A stretch of DNA of 64,000 bases from Gonatopus flavifemur. Its lineage: Eukaryota > Arthropoda > Insecta > Hymenoptera > Dryinidae. Position 1 is the stretch's first letter. Each line of letters starts with the position of its first letter. The translations under genes and the position numbers were made by a program. Location: assembly GCA_018340375.1 (NCBI GenBank), contig JAFFJZ010000006.1:21644001-21708000 (forward strand), in the 5' to 3' direction. Shown piece after piece: positions 49,116 through 60,746 of the stretch. The notes beneath the pieces were generated by a model that saw only the letters and a program-made list of their open reading frames with translations, did not search any database and had not been told where the DNA came from.

Positions 49116-52100
49116 TACAAATTTGATATTTCATTGATGCGTCATGTTTGAAAGAATTATTTGATATGCATTATTCCACTTGTACACACCATTCTTCGTC
49201 ATTCTGAAATTTCTCCCTGCAAAATTGTATCTATTAATATGGAACATGATGAAAGAGTAAAAAGTATGAATAGATAAGACGAAAATGTATACATACCAAA
49301 ATCCACTTTTGTAAGAATTCCATTTGAAACCCAGTCGATCAGAGTTCAGAACCTCAACGAGAGAACCTCTCAAAGATGAGTGCATAAAAATAGCTTGAAA
49401 ATCGCTCCATATCGCATCGTAACTACAGGATACAAAGTGATGAGAACAATGAACGAATTATTAAAAAAAGAAATACATACATCGATTTATAAGTCATGTT
49501 TTTATTTATACCATGAGCAGCTTGAACAATTATCTTACAAGTCACTTCAAAATGACATTCAGGTTTATGTATAAAATTACAGATACAAAATCTAAGATCT
49601 ACGAAAAATTACAATCTTTCGATCAATCATATTGATTCAGCCTATTCAAATCATTTCCCTGTTTACAGAAATCTCTTTTTTTAATCCAAGAAACACAATG
49701 AAAATCATAGAGAAATGAGCTTTGAACGATGTAAAATGTGAATTATACGTCAATTGACACAATAATTTTATGTTTAATTAATTATTCAAGTGAATGATTA
49801 ATTTCAACTAATGATTATAACATGTACATATATGTGGTTATATTTCAGAATCCAACATATATCGCAAATACGAACGGTTTGTTTTATAGAATCAATACAT
49901 GCTAAGGATGAAGGATAACCTTATATTCATTTGCAAATATGAGAAACCTTACATCTAAAAATTATATGTAAGCTTACTTCTCCATTCGTTACAAATTAAT
50001 TTATTACATTGGAATTTTAAAAAATGCAGTGGAAAGCCATGGATGGAAGCTTCCGAGGAGCTGGATTTATAATTCGATTTGAACGTTGTTTTAGAAGTTA
50101 TAAAAGTTGCATCATCTTTTCAACTCTCGTCGTCGTTCAAAATTAATACCATCTTTCAGGAATGAACAGATGAAGATGAAACTAGCAGCCGATTGTTGTA
50201 AATTTTTGATCAAACGTTGTTGGAGCGTTTTTTATACCATTAACCGACTCTTTAATAAAATGCTCGAATCCTTAATAAAAATGTTGTATAAAAAGTTATA
50301 ACAATCGGCTGCTAGTTTCAGCTTTTCAGTCAATTTCGGTAGTTTCTTCAACTCGAAGATAAACTGCTGCCAGAAATATCGTCCACATCGAATGACTTCT
50401 CAGATACCTAGTAACTCAACGAGCGGAATGCTAGAAATATTCAGTCACCGCGATAAAGATAAGGCCAAGATAAGGCTAGATAACGATTTTTTCATAAATA
50501 GGCAAGATACATTTTGCGGAGTAGTAATGTATCATATCGTTCCTCCTTTCAGCGATGCATACTGCGTCTTGTTGTCAACAGTCCTTGGTTCAAACAAATA
50601 CTGCACGAGCATAAAGGTATTTCCCACGTTGTATTCTCCTATCCCTCTCCACCTTCATCGTTGTTGGAAATTAAAACTGTTGTTTTAGATGTTTTTCTTT
50701 TGATATTACTCAATCAATTATAAATTCTATCATCTTATTTGCTATACTGAACAAAACTGTACGTTATATTTGAATGGTACAAAGGCTATTCGATAAATCT
50801 ATGCAAAAATACAGGTTTTCAATTGACGATCTGCTTCCTTAAATTTCAAGTTCAAATCTCAAGTTCACGGATGTTGGACAATCTTTCACGTGAGCAGTTG
50901 TGAATCGTAAGTTCTATCCAAGGAGACAGAGATGTGGGAGAACTCGGTAATTTGTCGTGGCGTTGTCTTGGCGAAAAATAACTCGTTTTCTCCTCCTGAC
51001 GTGATCAATTGGTCTCTCTTCAGGAAAGTAATGACCGCAGAATCCACGAGGATGATCTCAGGTTTCGATTTTTTGAATTATTCTTCTTCTTCTCTTGTTG
51101 AACTTGATTTGCAAGAGAACCTAGGGTTTTGCCACGTTTTCATAAATGAATAGTGAACAACCCTGTTTAGTATTACTCGATTCGTCAGCTGTTTATTCAT
51201 TCATAGATTCATGAAAAATTCCAAGGTAGTTGTGATTTCAACGAATCGTGAAGAATTCTTGTACGTATTTTTAGAATCTTGTCGACATATGTCTTCAAAT
51301 TAGGAAGTTTTGTGTCCGGAAGATCCTCTCTGCTCTCTCTCTCTCTCTCTGTTGGTGATGATTCATCAACTCCTGTACGTCATCCAAGGATGCCAATTTC
51401 TGTTGATGAAGGATACATTCACGATGATAGCCTCATCCAGTTGAACTTGAATTTCTACACCTTTCCTCCTCCCATTTATCAAATATGCTATCTTTTGATT
51501 CTGTAAAGATTTATCGAATGACCTTTGTATTAACAATAGAATTCAGTGTCAAGGTTTTCAAGCGCACATTGCGATCAATTTCAATCACGTACATTATTTT
51601 GATAATGATTTGCAAAAGAATTCCTTATAAAGTAGATTAAATAAATAACGTTTTTCGACTCAATGATCTCTTGACAAGATATTTTTACAATACATTCTAA
51701 AGTAATAAATCCAAGTGATAGAGAACACGTTCCGTTACAAACTATCGCATATGCGGCATTAAGAAATTTGGAAAAACAGTTTTTATTTTCAAGAATTTAA
51801 GAAATTTTCTCATATGTGTGATTATTAAAACATTGTTCGAAAGTTCAAATTTCTTATTGCTGGAAATGCACTTAAAAATAATAAAATAACATAAATTATT
51901 GTGTCAAATGCTCACGATCGACCAGTTTCGATGAAATTTCATCTATCTGTTTCCTTTTAGTGATTTGTATTGCAGATTTGAAGCTCCGAGAAATGACAAT
52001 GATCTCTCAATACTTTGCAATGAAGGAGAATAATAGACAGTTCATGTTTTTTTTCAGTGTAAAATTGACTATGAAAATCAGTAAGTTTGATCATTTAGTA

Positions 52101-52725
52101 TAAAAGAATCACTTCTCATAACGAATATAAACGATTCAATGAATTGGGTAAGGATTTAAAACCAAGAGGAGAAGTTCCCTGGTGAATACAGTCGAATAGA
52201 TGAACTTTTGCTCAACGTTTGATCAATATTTCTTATTTTTTTCTGCACTGAAATATGATCATATGAAAACCAAGTTGTATCAATGTTTGATCCCAACTTG
52301 GCAGTTGGAAAAATTGGAAACATAAAGAAGCTCTGCTCGAACAGTAATCCAAATTCTTGTCCTCTGTCTTTGCCTGAGAAAACAAAATTGCATAAATTAT
52401 TGAAATACAAATAATTAGTGAATAAATAATCGAAATGTGTTGTACATTTCTCCTCGGTTTACCACATTTCAAGTGTTGTACACCACCTTGCAGGCTCGAT
52501 AGAATTATATAGTGAACTTTCAATGCCTGGGAAAAGGTCATCGAATAACAGACAAGCAATTGAAAGTTACAAAGACTACAATTTTGAAATACGTCCAAGA
52601 TGTGACAACTTACGAAAAGGATCGTGATCTCAATCACTCTCATAAAGAAAAAATAAAGATAATGACAACGAATGTCGTGGAAACTTCCTAGAAAAAATTC
52701 AGAGGCATTTTTCTCGGAAAGTTTG
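49116..52725. other. AT-rich stretch without recognisable genes
   Basis: Holds the hairpin at 50180, a CT microsatellite at about 51328-51352, and a plus-strand frame at 50932-51153 with no recognised motif. Nothing else supported. Confidence 0.5.
50180..50326. repeat. Hairpin (147 bp)
   Basis: GAAACTAGCAGCCGATTGTT pairs with AACAATCGGCTGCTAGTTTC around an AT-rich loop with a repeated CTTTAATAAAATGC / CCTTAATAAAAATG. Element or structured transcript; nothing else supports either. Confidence 0.6.
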
Positions 52726-54140
52726 GGGATTTATAATTGTAGTGAACCCCAGATTTAAATATCTATGCTTTTGAATTATCCAAAATTTAAATAATGAATG
52801 AAGTATGAAATAATCATACATAATTCTGACGAAAATTACATGAGAATTGTCTGAAATTGGGGAACTGATGGATAAATTGAACCCCAAATTTCGAAAAACA
52901 CAATTGAAAATGAGAAACTTTGAAATCTGAACTACAGCAATTCTTATTAGTTCTCTGGATAATTGTAAACATTGAATAAATTCAAGAAAATGACTTTTGG
53001 AATGTTCCTTCCATGGTCTTATACCGATGCAAGGTTATTCCTGCAGTTTTTGATAATGAAAAAACTACTCGATATCACAATTCAATACATTATCATAAAG
53101 AAACAACGATTGAATACGAATTTTGAAAGTTATATATGAAAATGAACCCCAGCTCTCAAAATTTCCTGACACATCCTAACAGGACGTATTTGCGAAAGAA
53201 CAACATTCATCGCGATTGTGCATTTGAATCAACTGAAGCAAGCGTATACCTTAAAGAAACCGTTTGGACTTCGATGGGATCAGTCGAATCTTTGAGGTAC
53301 TGTGCGGTTCCGAATACATTAGCGCCACGACGCGTCGATTGTACTCCACTAAAATAAGTCATTTTATTTTCGAAGAAGTTATTCTGTATTCAAAGAATTA
53401 GTGAAAGTGATCTTTGACATGAATTCTGGAATCAGTTATTCAAATGTGTCATCTTAATCTCCCAAACGACGAATATCTCACCAGGCGGAAATTGTGGAAC
53501 ACCTTCGGACATTTTCAACTATTCGACGAGATCTAATATCCACACCATTTATCATTCAGCGCCATCTACCCTATTTTCGTGACGAAAAAAAAGACTGAAT
53601 ATGACGAACATGTAAAATTCGCAGTAGTTCACAAGAAAAGAATTAATGTTCCAATGAAAAGAAAAACTCTCACAAATTCCCGTAGAACCACAGCAGCTGT
53701 AGGGTAAAAAGACTGAAGGTTCATGTTTACGAGCATTGAATTCAATAAAAAAGTAAATAAAATCCTCGAGAAACTGAACTTTGATAAAGCGAGAGGTGAC
53801 ATTTATTAATTTTATCGTGTATCGCTTTAATTTGCCTTTGAATTAATTCTCGTCAGTTTTGACGAGAACATCCACAAAATTTGCTTTAGGAGAATTTTCA
53901 CGGATTTTTTCCCCTAAATTTGAGGGCTATTAAACTCAAGTGAACCCCAGAATTTGGAATCATCAATGTGAATTCCTCGAATGTTGAGTTAAAATAATTA
54001 AATTGACATGACCACGGTAGATCTTGTGGTGCCTTCTTTTTTGTAATTATGAGATGAAGTCAAGTTTCATCTGTCGGGAAATCCCATCGGATCGTCGTCC
54101 AGAAATTTGAGGGATATTAATTGTAAGTGAACCCCAGATT
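52726..54140. repeat. Dispersed TGAACCCCAG repeat field
   Basis: TGAACCCC occurs at about 52743, 52879, 53142, 53941 and 54128, usually after GGGATATTAATTGTAAG-like text and before AGATTTG. The last two are 187 bp apart and share more flanking text (AATTTGAGGG.TATTAA). They lie directly upstream of the Helitron helicase remnant. Confidence 0.55.
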
Positions 54141-55755
54141 TTGATAAATATCATCTCAAAGATTTACAACTCTCCAACAGGTATAAATTATTAGCTTCAT
54201 TCAAGCTGTGACCACAAAACTGAACTTGATCGCAAGTCAGTCAAGAATAAATGGTACTTCCAGGAAGTACAACAGTCTTCCTGACAAGTAAAATGTGTTG
54301 AAAACTGCATGGGATAGTGTGCAAGAAGACAAACAGACTGTCGACAATTTGTTCGGAAGACTAATCGAAGAAGACAATAGATTCACAGCTGATCACGGAT
54401 GCACTTTTACTGCTGGAGAAGAGATCAATGTTTTGAATCGCGAAAACGTTGAAGTGAGTAAACTCACCGCGTGGTTCGCTTTGAATAGGGACGAGACGGT
54501 TGTTAATAATTATGGACCGAATAGAATTTCGACTACGGCTAAATTGATATCTCAGGATATTTTATATCCTAGAACACCGGAAACATTTCGTTGGGATTCT
54601 TCTAGTAAAAAGTGGGTTCTGAGGAAAAAGCGCGTTCGTAGTATCGGTTTGCTCGCGGACGTCCCACTCCGCGAATCGGAACTTTTTCATTTACGGTTGT
54701 TGTTGCTCAACTTCCCCGGTGCAACGTCATGGGAAAATTTACGTACGGTCGATGAGGTTATTTTTGAAACGTTCACCGGAGCGTGTAGGGCTCGTCATTT
54801 AATAGAAAACGAATATTCCTTATGTATGGAACATGCTGCCGTTTACAAAACACCCCACGCGTTACGTCGTTTATTCGCATATATTCTTTTGGTCGCTTCA
54901 GCCGATGCGGATTATGATTTTCCCCTCATCCTCGCATCATTCATCTCGACTATGTCAGAAGATCTCGTGGCATCCAAATCCTTCGGCAGCAAAAGCCGAA
55001 GCGTTGCATCTGATAAACGATATACTTTTTAGGAATTCCGGGAAAACGTTGTTGAATTTCCATTTAGATTTGCCCGATCGCCCCATCCAGATCGATCCGC
55101 ATATGATGAATTATTATGATTTAGTGGTTCCTCCCGAAGACGTACACGCTTCAAATCTTGATCGTTTGACTGTTGAGCAAAAGAATATGTTCGATACCGT
55201 TACCGCAGCCATAGTCCGAGCCGATGCTTTTAGGGAGGCGTTCGCAAGACAGAGTACTGCAACCAATCAGACACTACTCGTCGCTCCTACAAGCATATTC
55301 TCCGTGGATGATCCTCGGGGAACGGGGAAAACGTATTTGTTCTCTACGATCTTAGATCACCTGTTGATTCAAGGGAAGACTTTCATCTGCATGGCGTGGA
55401 CAGGGATCGCAGCGCTCTTACTCAAAGGTGTTCGTACGGTTCACAAAACTTTTTCTCTGCAACGATCTTCCGACGTACATTCTCCCACTTCCGTTTGTCT
55501 TAGATTTCAGTCAAAGGAAGCTGAAGAGATTTCCAAAGCACCACTCATCATTCTCGATGAAGCTTCCATGGTCAACGTTAGTGCTTTAGAAGCAATTGAT
55601 GATTTTCTTAGAAACCTTATGCGACAACCTACCGTCGTGATGGGGGGGAAACCCGTTTCTGATGGGAGGTGATTTCGGACAGGTGTTGCCAGTTGTTCCG
55701 AATGGAGGTCCTCGCGAAGTCATGGCTGCCACTATCAAATCGAGTCCAAAAAGTT

Positions 55756-56346
55756 CATCAATCACCTCATAAATTCCAGAACAGATTGGATTCGATTCAT
55801 TCAAAGAAAATTAAGATTAGATAAGAATCTATTGGGATTATTTTGGAAAAAAAGTCTAACCCCATGTCAATTGATTTGTGGAAGAATATGCTCCATCACT
55901 ACAGAGAGGAAATTGGTGCTGCCGTAAGTATGAAATTGGTGCTCTGGTCTGATGAATTTCGTTTGTGTTTGTTTGCTCAAACATATCTCTCCTCATGTTT
56001 TTCTTGTAGGTTGACGAGCATTTGGATAAAATGAGATCCAACCGCCCTAGATTTGATGAACCATCATCAATATTTGACAATTCTGAAGATCGTGATGTAA
56101 GTATAAATTAGTGATCGTGATCTTTCAAGAAGATCGATCCTTTTTTATGCAACAAAATATATGGATTGTGACAATCACGCTGCCTGTCCCGACCACTGCC
56201 GCTGTTTCAGCTGTAACTGGTACAGTGGAATTCCACCCACCAGCTATACCTGAAACCGCAGCTCAACTCCCTGGGCAACGAAAACCAAGAGCAAAACGCT
56301 GGAATCTGGACCTCTTCCTAGACGACGACCCGAGGCCTCGTGAGTG
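55756..56346. mobile_element. 591-bp insertion in the Helitron helicase with 8-bp target duplication
   Basis: AAAAAGTT occurs at 55748-55755 and again at 56347-56354, exactly flanking the segment that separates helicase text ending ...IKSSPKS from text resuming FFWRHCVKS. Removing the insert and one copy nearly restores the frame (one T is missing). Eight-base duplications are typical of hAT elements. The ends (CATCAATCAC... and ...CCTCGTGAGTG) show only weak terminal similarity, so the element class is uncertain. Confidence 0.75.
55864..56339 (+). other. Exon-like segments carried by the insertion
   Basis: Inside the insertion three short open segments have good splice signals. 55864-55923 starts ATG and ends at GTAAGTAT. 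56010-56096 follows TTTTTCTTGTAG and ends at GTAAGTAT. 56211-56339 follows CTGTTTCAG and ends at GTGAGTG. The first two join in phase 0 to a 49-residue stretch (MSIDLWKNMLHHYREE ... RFDEPSSIFDNSEDRD). The third is open only in a phase that does not fit the second, so an exon is missing or it is a chance signal. I do not recognise the protein. Capture of a host gene fragment by a mobile element would explain it. Confidence 0.5.
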
Positions 56347-57399
56347 AAAAAGTTTTTTTGGAGACATTGTGTTAAATCCGCTTTGACTAGGAATCTTCGA
56401 TTGAGAGAAGGGGAGGAAGAGTGGGCGCAATATATTATTCGAATAGGGGACGATGTCGTACAGAAATTCAAACCGCGTGCGTCATTGGGAGCGTCAGTTA
56501 AATTCCCACCTAACCGTCTGGTGGGGAGTGTCGATGAGTTGATTCGATTCACTTTCAGAGGGAATATTTTGTCGGAGGAGAATTCCACAGCGGCCATTCT
56601 ATGTCCTACGGATGAAGCCGCGAACCAAATTAATGAAGCCATATTGAATAAGTTGACAGGTGATGTAGTTAAGTTCTTCAGTAACAACGCGTTGAAAAAT
56701 GATCAATCTGGATTCGCCGTACCACAAATTGTCGTTGAAAGCCGGATGTTGAGTTATTCTTCTGCGTGATTTGGATTTGCACAATGGATTGTGCAATGGC
56801 ACTCGGCTTAGGGTCATTGATATTCGTCAGAATTGTTTGAGGGTCACAATTTCAACAGGTAGTCACGCGGGTGAAAACATTCTTCCTCCCAGGATGAAGG
56901 TATTTGCAGATCGAGATAGGGGTATTCCGCTTCCGATGACGAGAGAGCAGTTTCCGGTGCGTATGTCGTACGCAATGACGATAAATAAAGCTCAAGGGCA
57001 AACTCTTTCCAGGGTAGGGGTGTATCTCAAGACACCGTGTTTCACGCACGGGAAATTGTACGTCGCTTTGTCTCGTGTTCAAAGTTAGGATGATATTAGG
57101 CTCTTCATCAATAACGTCCCAGGTCGGCAAAGTGCTTTCGCGTTTAAAGATGGTCATAGGTTGACGTCCAATTTGGTTTTCAGGGAGATATTAGGTAAAT
57201 ATCATCAGTTTTTGTTAGGGAACGTGCCCCCTCCGATGGTGATCAAAGAGGACGCGATGTAAATAGAGAGGATACCTTACTCCAAAGATGAAATAGATAC
57301 GGATGAATAGGACAACCACGTGGTTCAAGGATCGAGGTAGGAAGAGCATCATCTCATATGCTGGTGGATGAAAAGCATACAGAGTGATAAACACCTTTT

Positions 57400-57660
57400 T
57401 CCCCCACGGTGAGGTACACCTTGACGTGGTGTGGGGGCTCGGTCGGTCGAACGGTAGACCGGCCGCCAAGTACCTCTTTCGTTATATCATCATCCGAAAA
57501 ATTTTAATGAGAGCCTTCTACGAGTGTATCCATTGGACAGTTGGTCACGGCTTTCAGGGGGATTCCCTACGAACGGATATGCTCAACTCACAATCCTGCT
57601 GGGTCGAACGGGGCGCGCGGAGCCCCCCCGGGGCGAATTTCTTTAGCTACTCTCGAGGTA
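57400..57660 (+). other. GC-rich hairpin-prone tract downstream of the Helitron helicase
   Basis: CCCCCAC near 57411 pairs with GTGGTGTGGGGG near 57430, CGGTCGGTCGAACGG is followed by CCGGCCGCC, and GGGGCGCGCGGAGCCCC lies near 57609. Composition is far above the local GC level. Such hairpins are common in Helitron 3' regions. No CTRR terminus followed by T is seen at its end. Confidence 0.4.
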
Positions 57661-58302
57661 AAACTACAGTCTATTGAGTCAAGCACAACAGGCCTTTCGC
57701 TCCACCATGACTATTACGCCGAAATAATGAACACATCAGATGTAATCATGCAGATTAAAGCTCGGCCAGCACTTCCGGACCCAATCGTGCGTCCAATAAA
57801 CGCCATGGGCAGAGTCAAAGTTCATGACACCACTTATGTTCCGAAGTTTTCTCGAAACCGTACTGACAACAACGGCCGATTTATTCCACAATCGGAACAC
57901 GTCACTTTTCCTAATCTACGTCAAACGGCCGAGTCATTAGCCAACCCACTGATATCCGTCGAATATCGACGGCGTTTTAGAGCCAACTGTCCCATACCCG
58001 GTGCAGTTTGGTCTAATGAACATTTACTTCTGAACGCTGATGACATCATGCCAGCGGGTTATGGCCTTGAGCAGCTTCGGGCAGATTACAATGAGATTCA
58101 GCCCAAGATGGATTTACTAAGTCGTAAATCTCCAAAAATGTTTTCGGAAGTCGTATCATGGCAGGGGGCTGCCCCCTGGCCAGTCGCGAGGAGCGAGCGA
58201 AGCGAGCTCCGAACGGCTAGTATATTCATTGACGCGGATGTTGAGCATATTGTGCATCAATTGCGTACTATGTCATGTCATGCAATTGACTTCTTCACTT
58301 GA
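57660..58302 (+). CDS. Unidentified open frame next to the Helitron helicase
   Basis: The frame is open from 57541 to 58302 (up to 253 codons). Its first 40 codons run through the GC-rich tract, and the convincing protein-like part begins near 57660 (LHHDYYAEIMNTSDVIMQI). It continues with RPALPDPIVRPINAMG, HVTFPNLRQTAESLANPL, YRRRFRANCPIPGAVWSN and LLLNADDIMPAGYGLEQ. From 58160 it passes through the presumed Helitron 3' hairpins, so the last 45 codons are probably fortuitous. It is hydrophilic, has no membrane segment, signal peptide or metal-binding motif, and differs in composition from the AT-rich flanks. It could be a Helitron accessory or captured gene, or an endogenous viral fragment. 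I cannot assign a family. Confidence 0.45.
58162..58220 (+). mobile_element. Probable Helitron 3' terminus
   Basis: A perfect 7-bp stem (CAGGGGG / CCCCCTG, 58162-58178) is followed by a second, imperfect hairpin at 58190-58210 (outer stem GGAGC/GCTCC), then six bases, then CTAG at 58217-58220 and T. Helitrons end in a hairpin followed shortly by CTRR and insert before T. The position, 1 kb past the helicase on the same strand, fits. The matching 5' TC end was not identified. Confidence 0.55.
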
Positions 58303-58319
58303 CTAAGTAGATGTAATAT

Positions 58320-60260
58320 TCTATTTTCAGATGACTGGATGCGCACCGGGTGTCTTTCCGGAGAATAATTCTTTTCACAACAATTCAGTAATCGTGGAGA
58401 CGAACCCTTGAATAATAGATTCGCTATTTTTATGCTTTTTCGAGCTAAGACTTCACAAATACGCACTCCAACATTGGTGGATACTGCCACCGTATTGACG
58501 GTTATGAATAATGGGGAGTCGCTACCCCTTAATTCATCATTTAATCCGTCAATGTTGGTTGAAGGTGCTTCACATTCTCATGTAGACGGAGAGAGAGCTA
58601 TAATACAAGATAATGTTTTTGGAGAATTCATCATATTAACTGATGATTCAGTTTATTTATTGTTACGACTGATAGAATACGTGGCCGTAATATGTTGGAT
58701 GGACGTATTGAAATTGTTAGTGTTGTTACGTGACGATGAATTTCGCTCCTGGAGTACAGAAGAATATAATCCCTATTCCCGCCTGTATTCCCGTACGTGA
58801 ACTATTTCAAATCAAAGGGAAGTCAGATCCCAAACATTATTCAAAATATATGTATAAATATATATTCCGACCCATAGTATGTGAGAAAAAAAAACGTACG
58901 CTCAAACAAAACGCTGAGCAAGAAGAAAGAAATCTAGATCAGAGCTCGCATCGATGGCCACATCGATGCATATTTTTGAGGCACCGTGAGGGAACATACC
59001 AACGCCTGCGGATTCGCTGTCTTTATTCGCGGTACCCAAGTGCCCGTGTCTCTCTCTCTCTTCCCAAATACCGAATTGATTAATCACTGCTGATCAGGCA
59101 GTCAAGTCGGCAGAAAAACCCCTCCTGCCAGGATCTGGCGTGTTCCATCACCCAGGTGAAGAACACGTGAATAGGACGGACAATGGAAAAATCGGAGATT
59201 CGTTACGCGAAAGTTTGTCGAACAGCCGATTTCCGTACGCGAAGACAAGTTCGTCCTTTTCCGCAAGGAGGTAGAAACGAAGATACGATTGGAGCCAAGT
59301 TGACGTTTAAATATTTCAAGTTTGCAATACATCGTAAAAGTGTGTCCCTTTGGAAGGTTCCACGGAGTCTTTTGTAAGAAATTCATGTTCAAAAATCTTT
59401 TTCCAACGGAACGTTTTCTCAAATTATTTCCTTTGCCTTAGTCACGATTGAAACTTAGTGAAACGTGACTTTGTAGAATAAGTCTATAATCCAACTGAGT
59501 TTCGCGAATAGAATCATTTTTTTGTTATAATAAGATCAGTGAAATTCAGTGTAATTAATTAATTTTGGCATCTGTTACCAACGTTGCCAGTATTCCCTAG
59601 AAAAGTCCTAACACGTTTGGCACTCAGGCTTTTTACTGAAGTTACCGAAGCTAGTCAACAACGGGTTAAACCAACTGGTATACCCAGTAGCTGCGAGGCT
59701 AAACAGCTACCCGCAACTGTTAGAAACTTTGATCCCTGTAGGCGAAAATCGCACCAAACATCAGAGCTTGGGACTATTGCTCTGAGACATAAAAAAAACC
59801 AGTTGCACTAGTATCGACGTCAGTGTGCATTGTGGAAGACTGTGTCCATTCAAGGGTCTATACCCTAGACACAAAGTTGTAGAAGATGTGGTTGAAAGAG
59901 ATCTCTCGTTCCATAGGAAGTCCCGCTCAGAGGATTGAATTATGAACGGTTTTGGTGGATTCGTCCACATTAAAACGGGAGTGGAAGGTGAAATAACTTT
60001 CTTCAAAGCATTTGAAACGTATGAACTCGATGACAGTGATGTCACCAAGTGACTTTGTTTGAAAATTTGTTCTCTTGACAATGTCGACATCAAACAACCA
60101 CTCGGTATCGAGATGGCCTTTGAAGTTACATATGAAGTTGGATGTATCTGATTTGATTATTCCGTTGTTGATTCAATTATCCCATCAATAACGAAAGAGG
60201 AACTGGTTATAAAATCATCATCACGTAGATATGAAAAGAAAGTGTTTATACAAACAGGTA
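58320..60260 (+). pseudogene. Degenerate coding-like region of unknown origin
   Basis: Several plus-strand stretches look protein-like but are broken by frameshifts and stops. 58408-58800 includes FRAKTSQIRTPTLVDTATV and DDSVYLLLRLIEY; its neighbouring frame gives RGRNMLDGRIEIVSVV. Around 58950-59060 one frame gives TNACGFAVFIRGTQVP. Around 59630-60250 one frame gives LVNNGLNQLVYPVAARL, GFGGFVHIKTGVEGEITF, AFETYELDDSDVTK, GIEMAFEVTYEVG and SIIPSITKEELVIKSSS, separated by stops. No known domain was recognised. The order and strand match the open frame at 57.7 kb, so all may be remains of one foreign insertion, interrupted by or linked to the Helitron. Confidence 0.35.
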
Positions 60261-60746
60261 AGCAATTGAAAATCTCCTTCTTTCCGATTTATAATTTCTA
60301 TGACTGACCTGGAGCATGCTATACGTCGATCCGTTCGACTCTCCATACGGAACTTGACTGCCCTCTTCTACCGGCGTGCTGTTGAAAATGAAGAGAATTG
60401 TGAATACTGTACTTTTAGTGATTTTCAAATAGATATTTAATCTTTTGAAAGAAAAGATGAATAAAGATCAATGAACGGGGAATGAACATAATTGACCCAG
60501 ATTGAACATTGTTCTCATCATCACTTTAAACATTCATCAAACTGTGAGAACTTTTTGATATATTTTAGAGAACATGTTGGATGAATGTTTGAAATCTTGA
60601 GAGAAAAAATATTCACTGGAGAGTGAATAAATCATAACAACTTATCGATTTCATTCAACATTATATTTGAAAAATTAACCAAACAAAAAACAAATGGAAT
60701 ATAATAAAATCTTCCGCACCTCTGCCATATTCCTTCATGGAATACT
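60261..60746. other. Gap between the degenerate region and BUD23
   Basis: AT-rich; should contain the BUD23 3' UTR just left of 60747. No other feature seen. Confidence 0.5.

Larger units (their letters stand above)
54295..57262 (+). pseudogene. Helitron helicase (Pif1-like domain), broken
   Basis: The helicase half of a Helitron RepHel protein is spread over three shifted frames. In order: a Helitron N-terminal helicase segment (KLTAWFALN, TAKLISQDILYP, FRWDSSSKKWVLRK, LRLLLLNFPGATSWENLRT), then MSEDL, where the frame shifts near 54960. Next are Walker A DPRGTGKT (one Gly is Arg), GIAALLLKGVRTVH and Walker B ILDEASM. A G-run near 55640-55665 shifts into GGDFGQVLPVV. After a 591-bp insertion the frame resumes with FFWRHCVKSALTRNLRL and ILCPTDEAANQINE, shifts again near 56755, then LRDLDLHNGLCNGTRL, FPVRMSYAMTINKAQGQT and LYVALSRVQS, an in-frame TAG at 57086, and a tail to 57262. 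No HUH/Rep domain is visible upstream, so the protein is 5'-truncated as well as disabled. Known role: rolling-circle transposition. Confidence 0.88.

Noticed and set aside
50932..51153. 73-codon plus-strand frame
   Set aside because: Looked briefly like a transposon remnant on either strand, but no catalytic or family motif could be found.
56244..56687. 147-codon minus-strand frame
   Set aside because: Antisense of the insertion and of the helicase; the plus strand carries the recognisable motifs.
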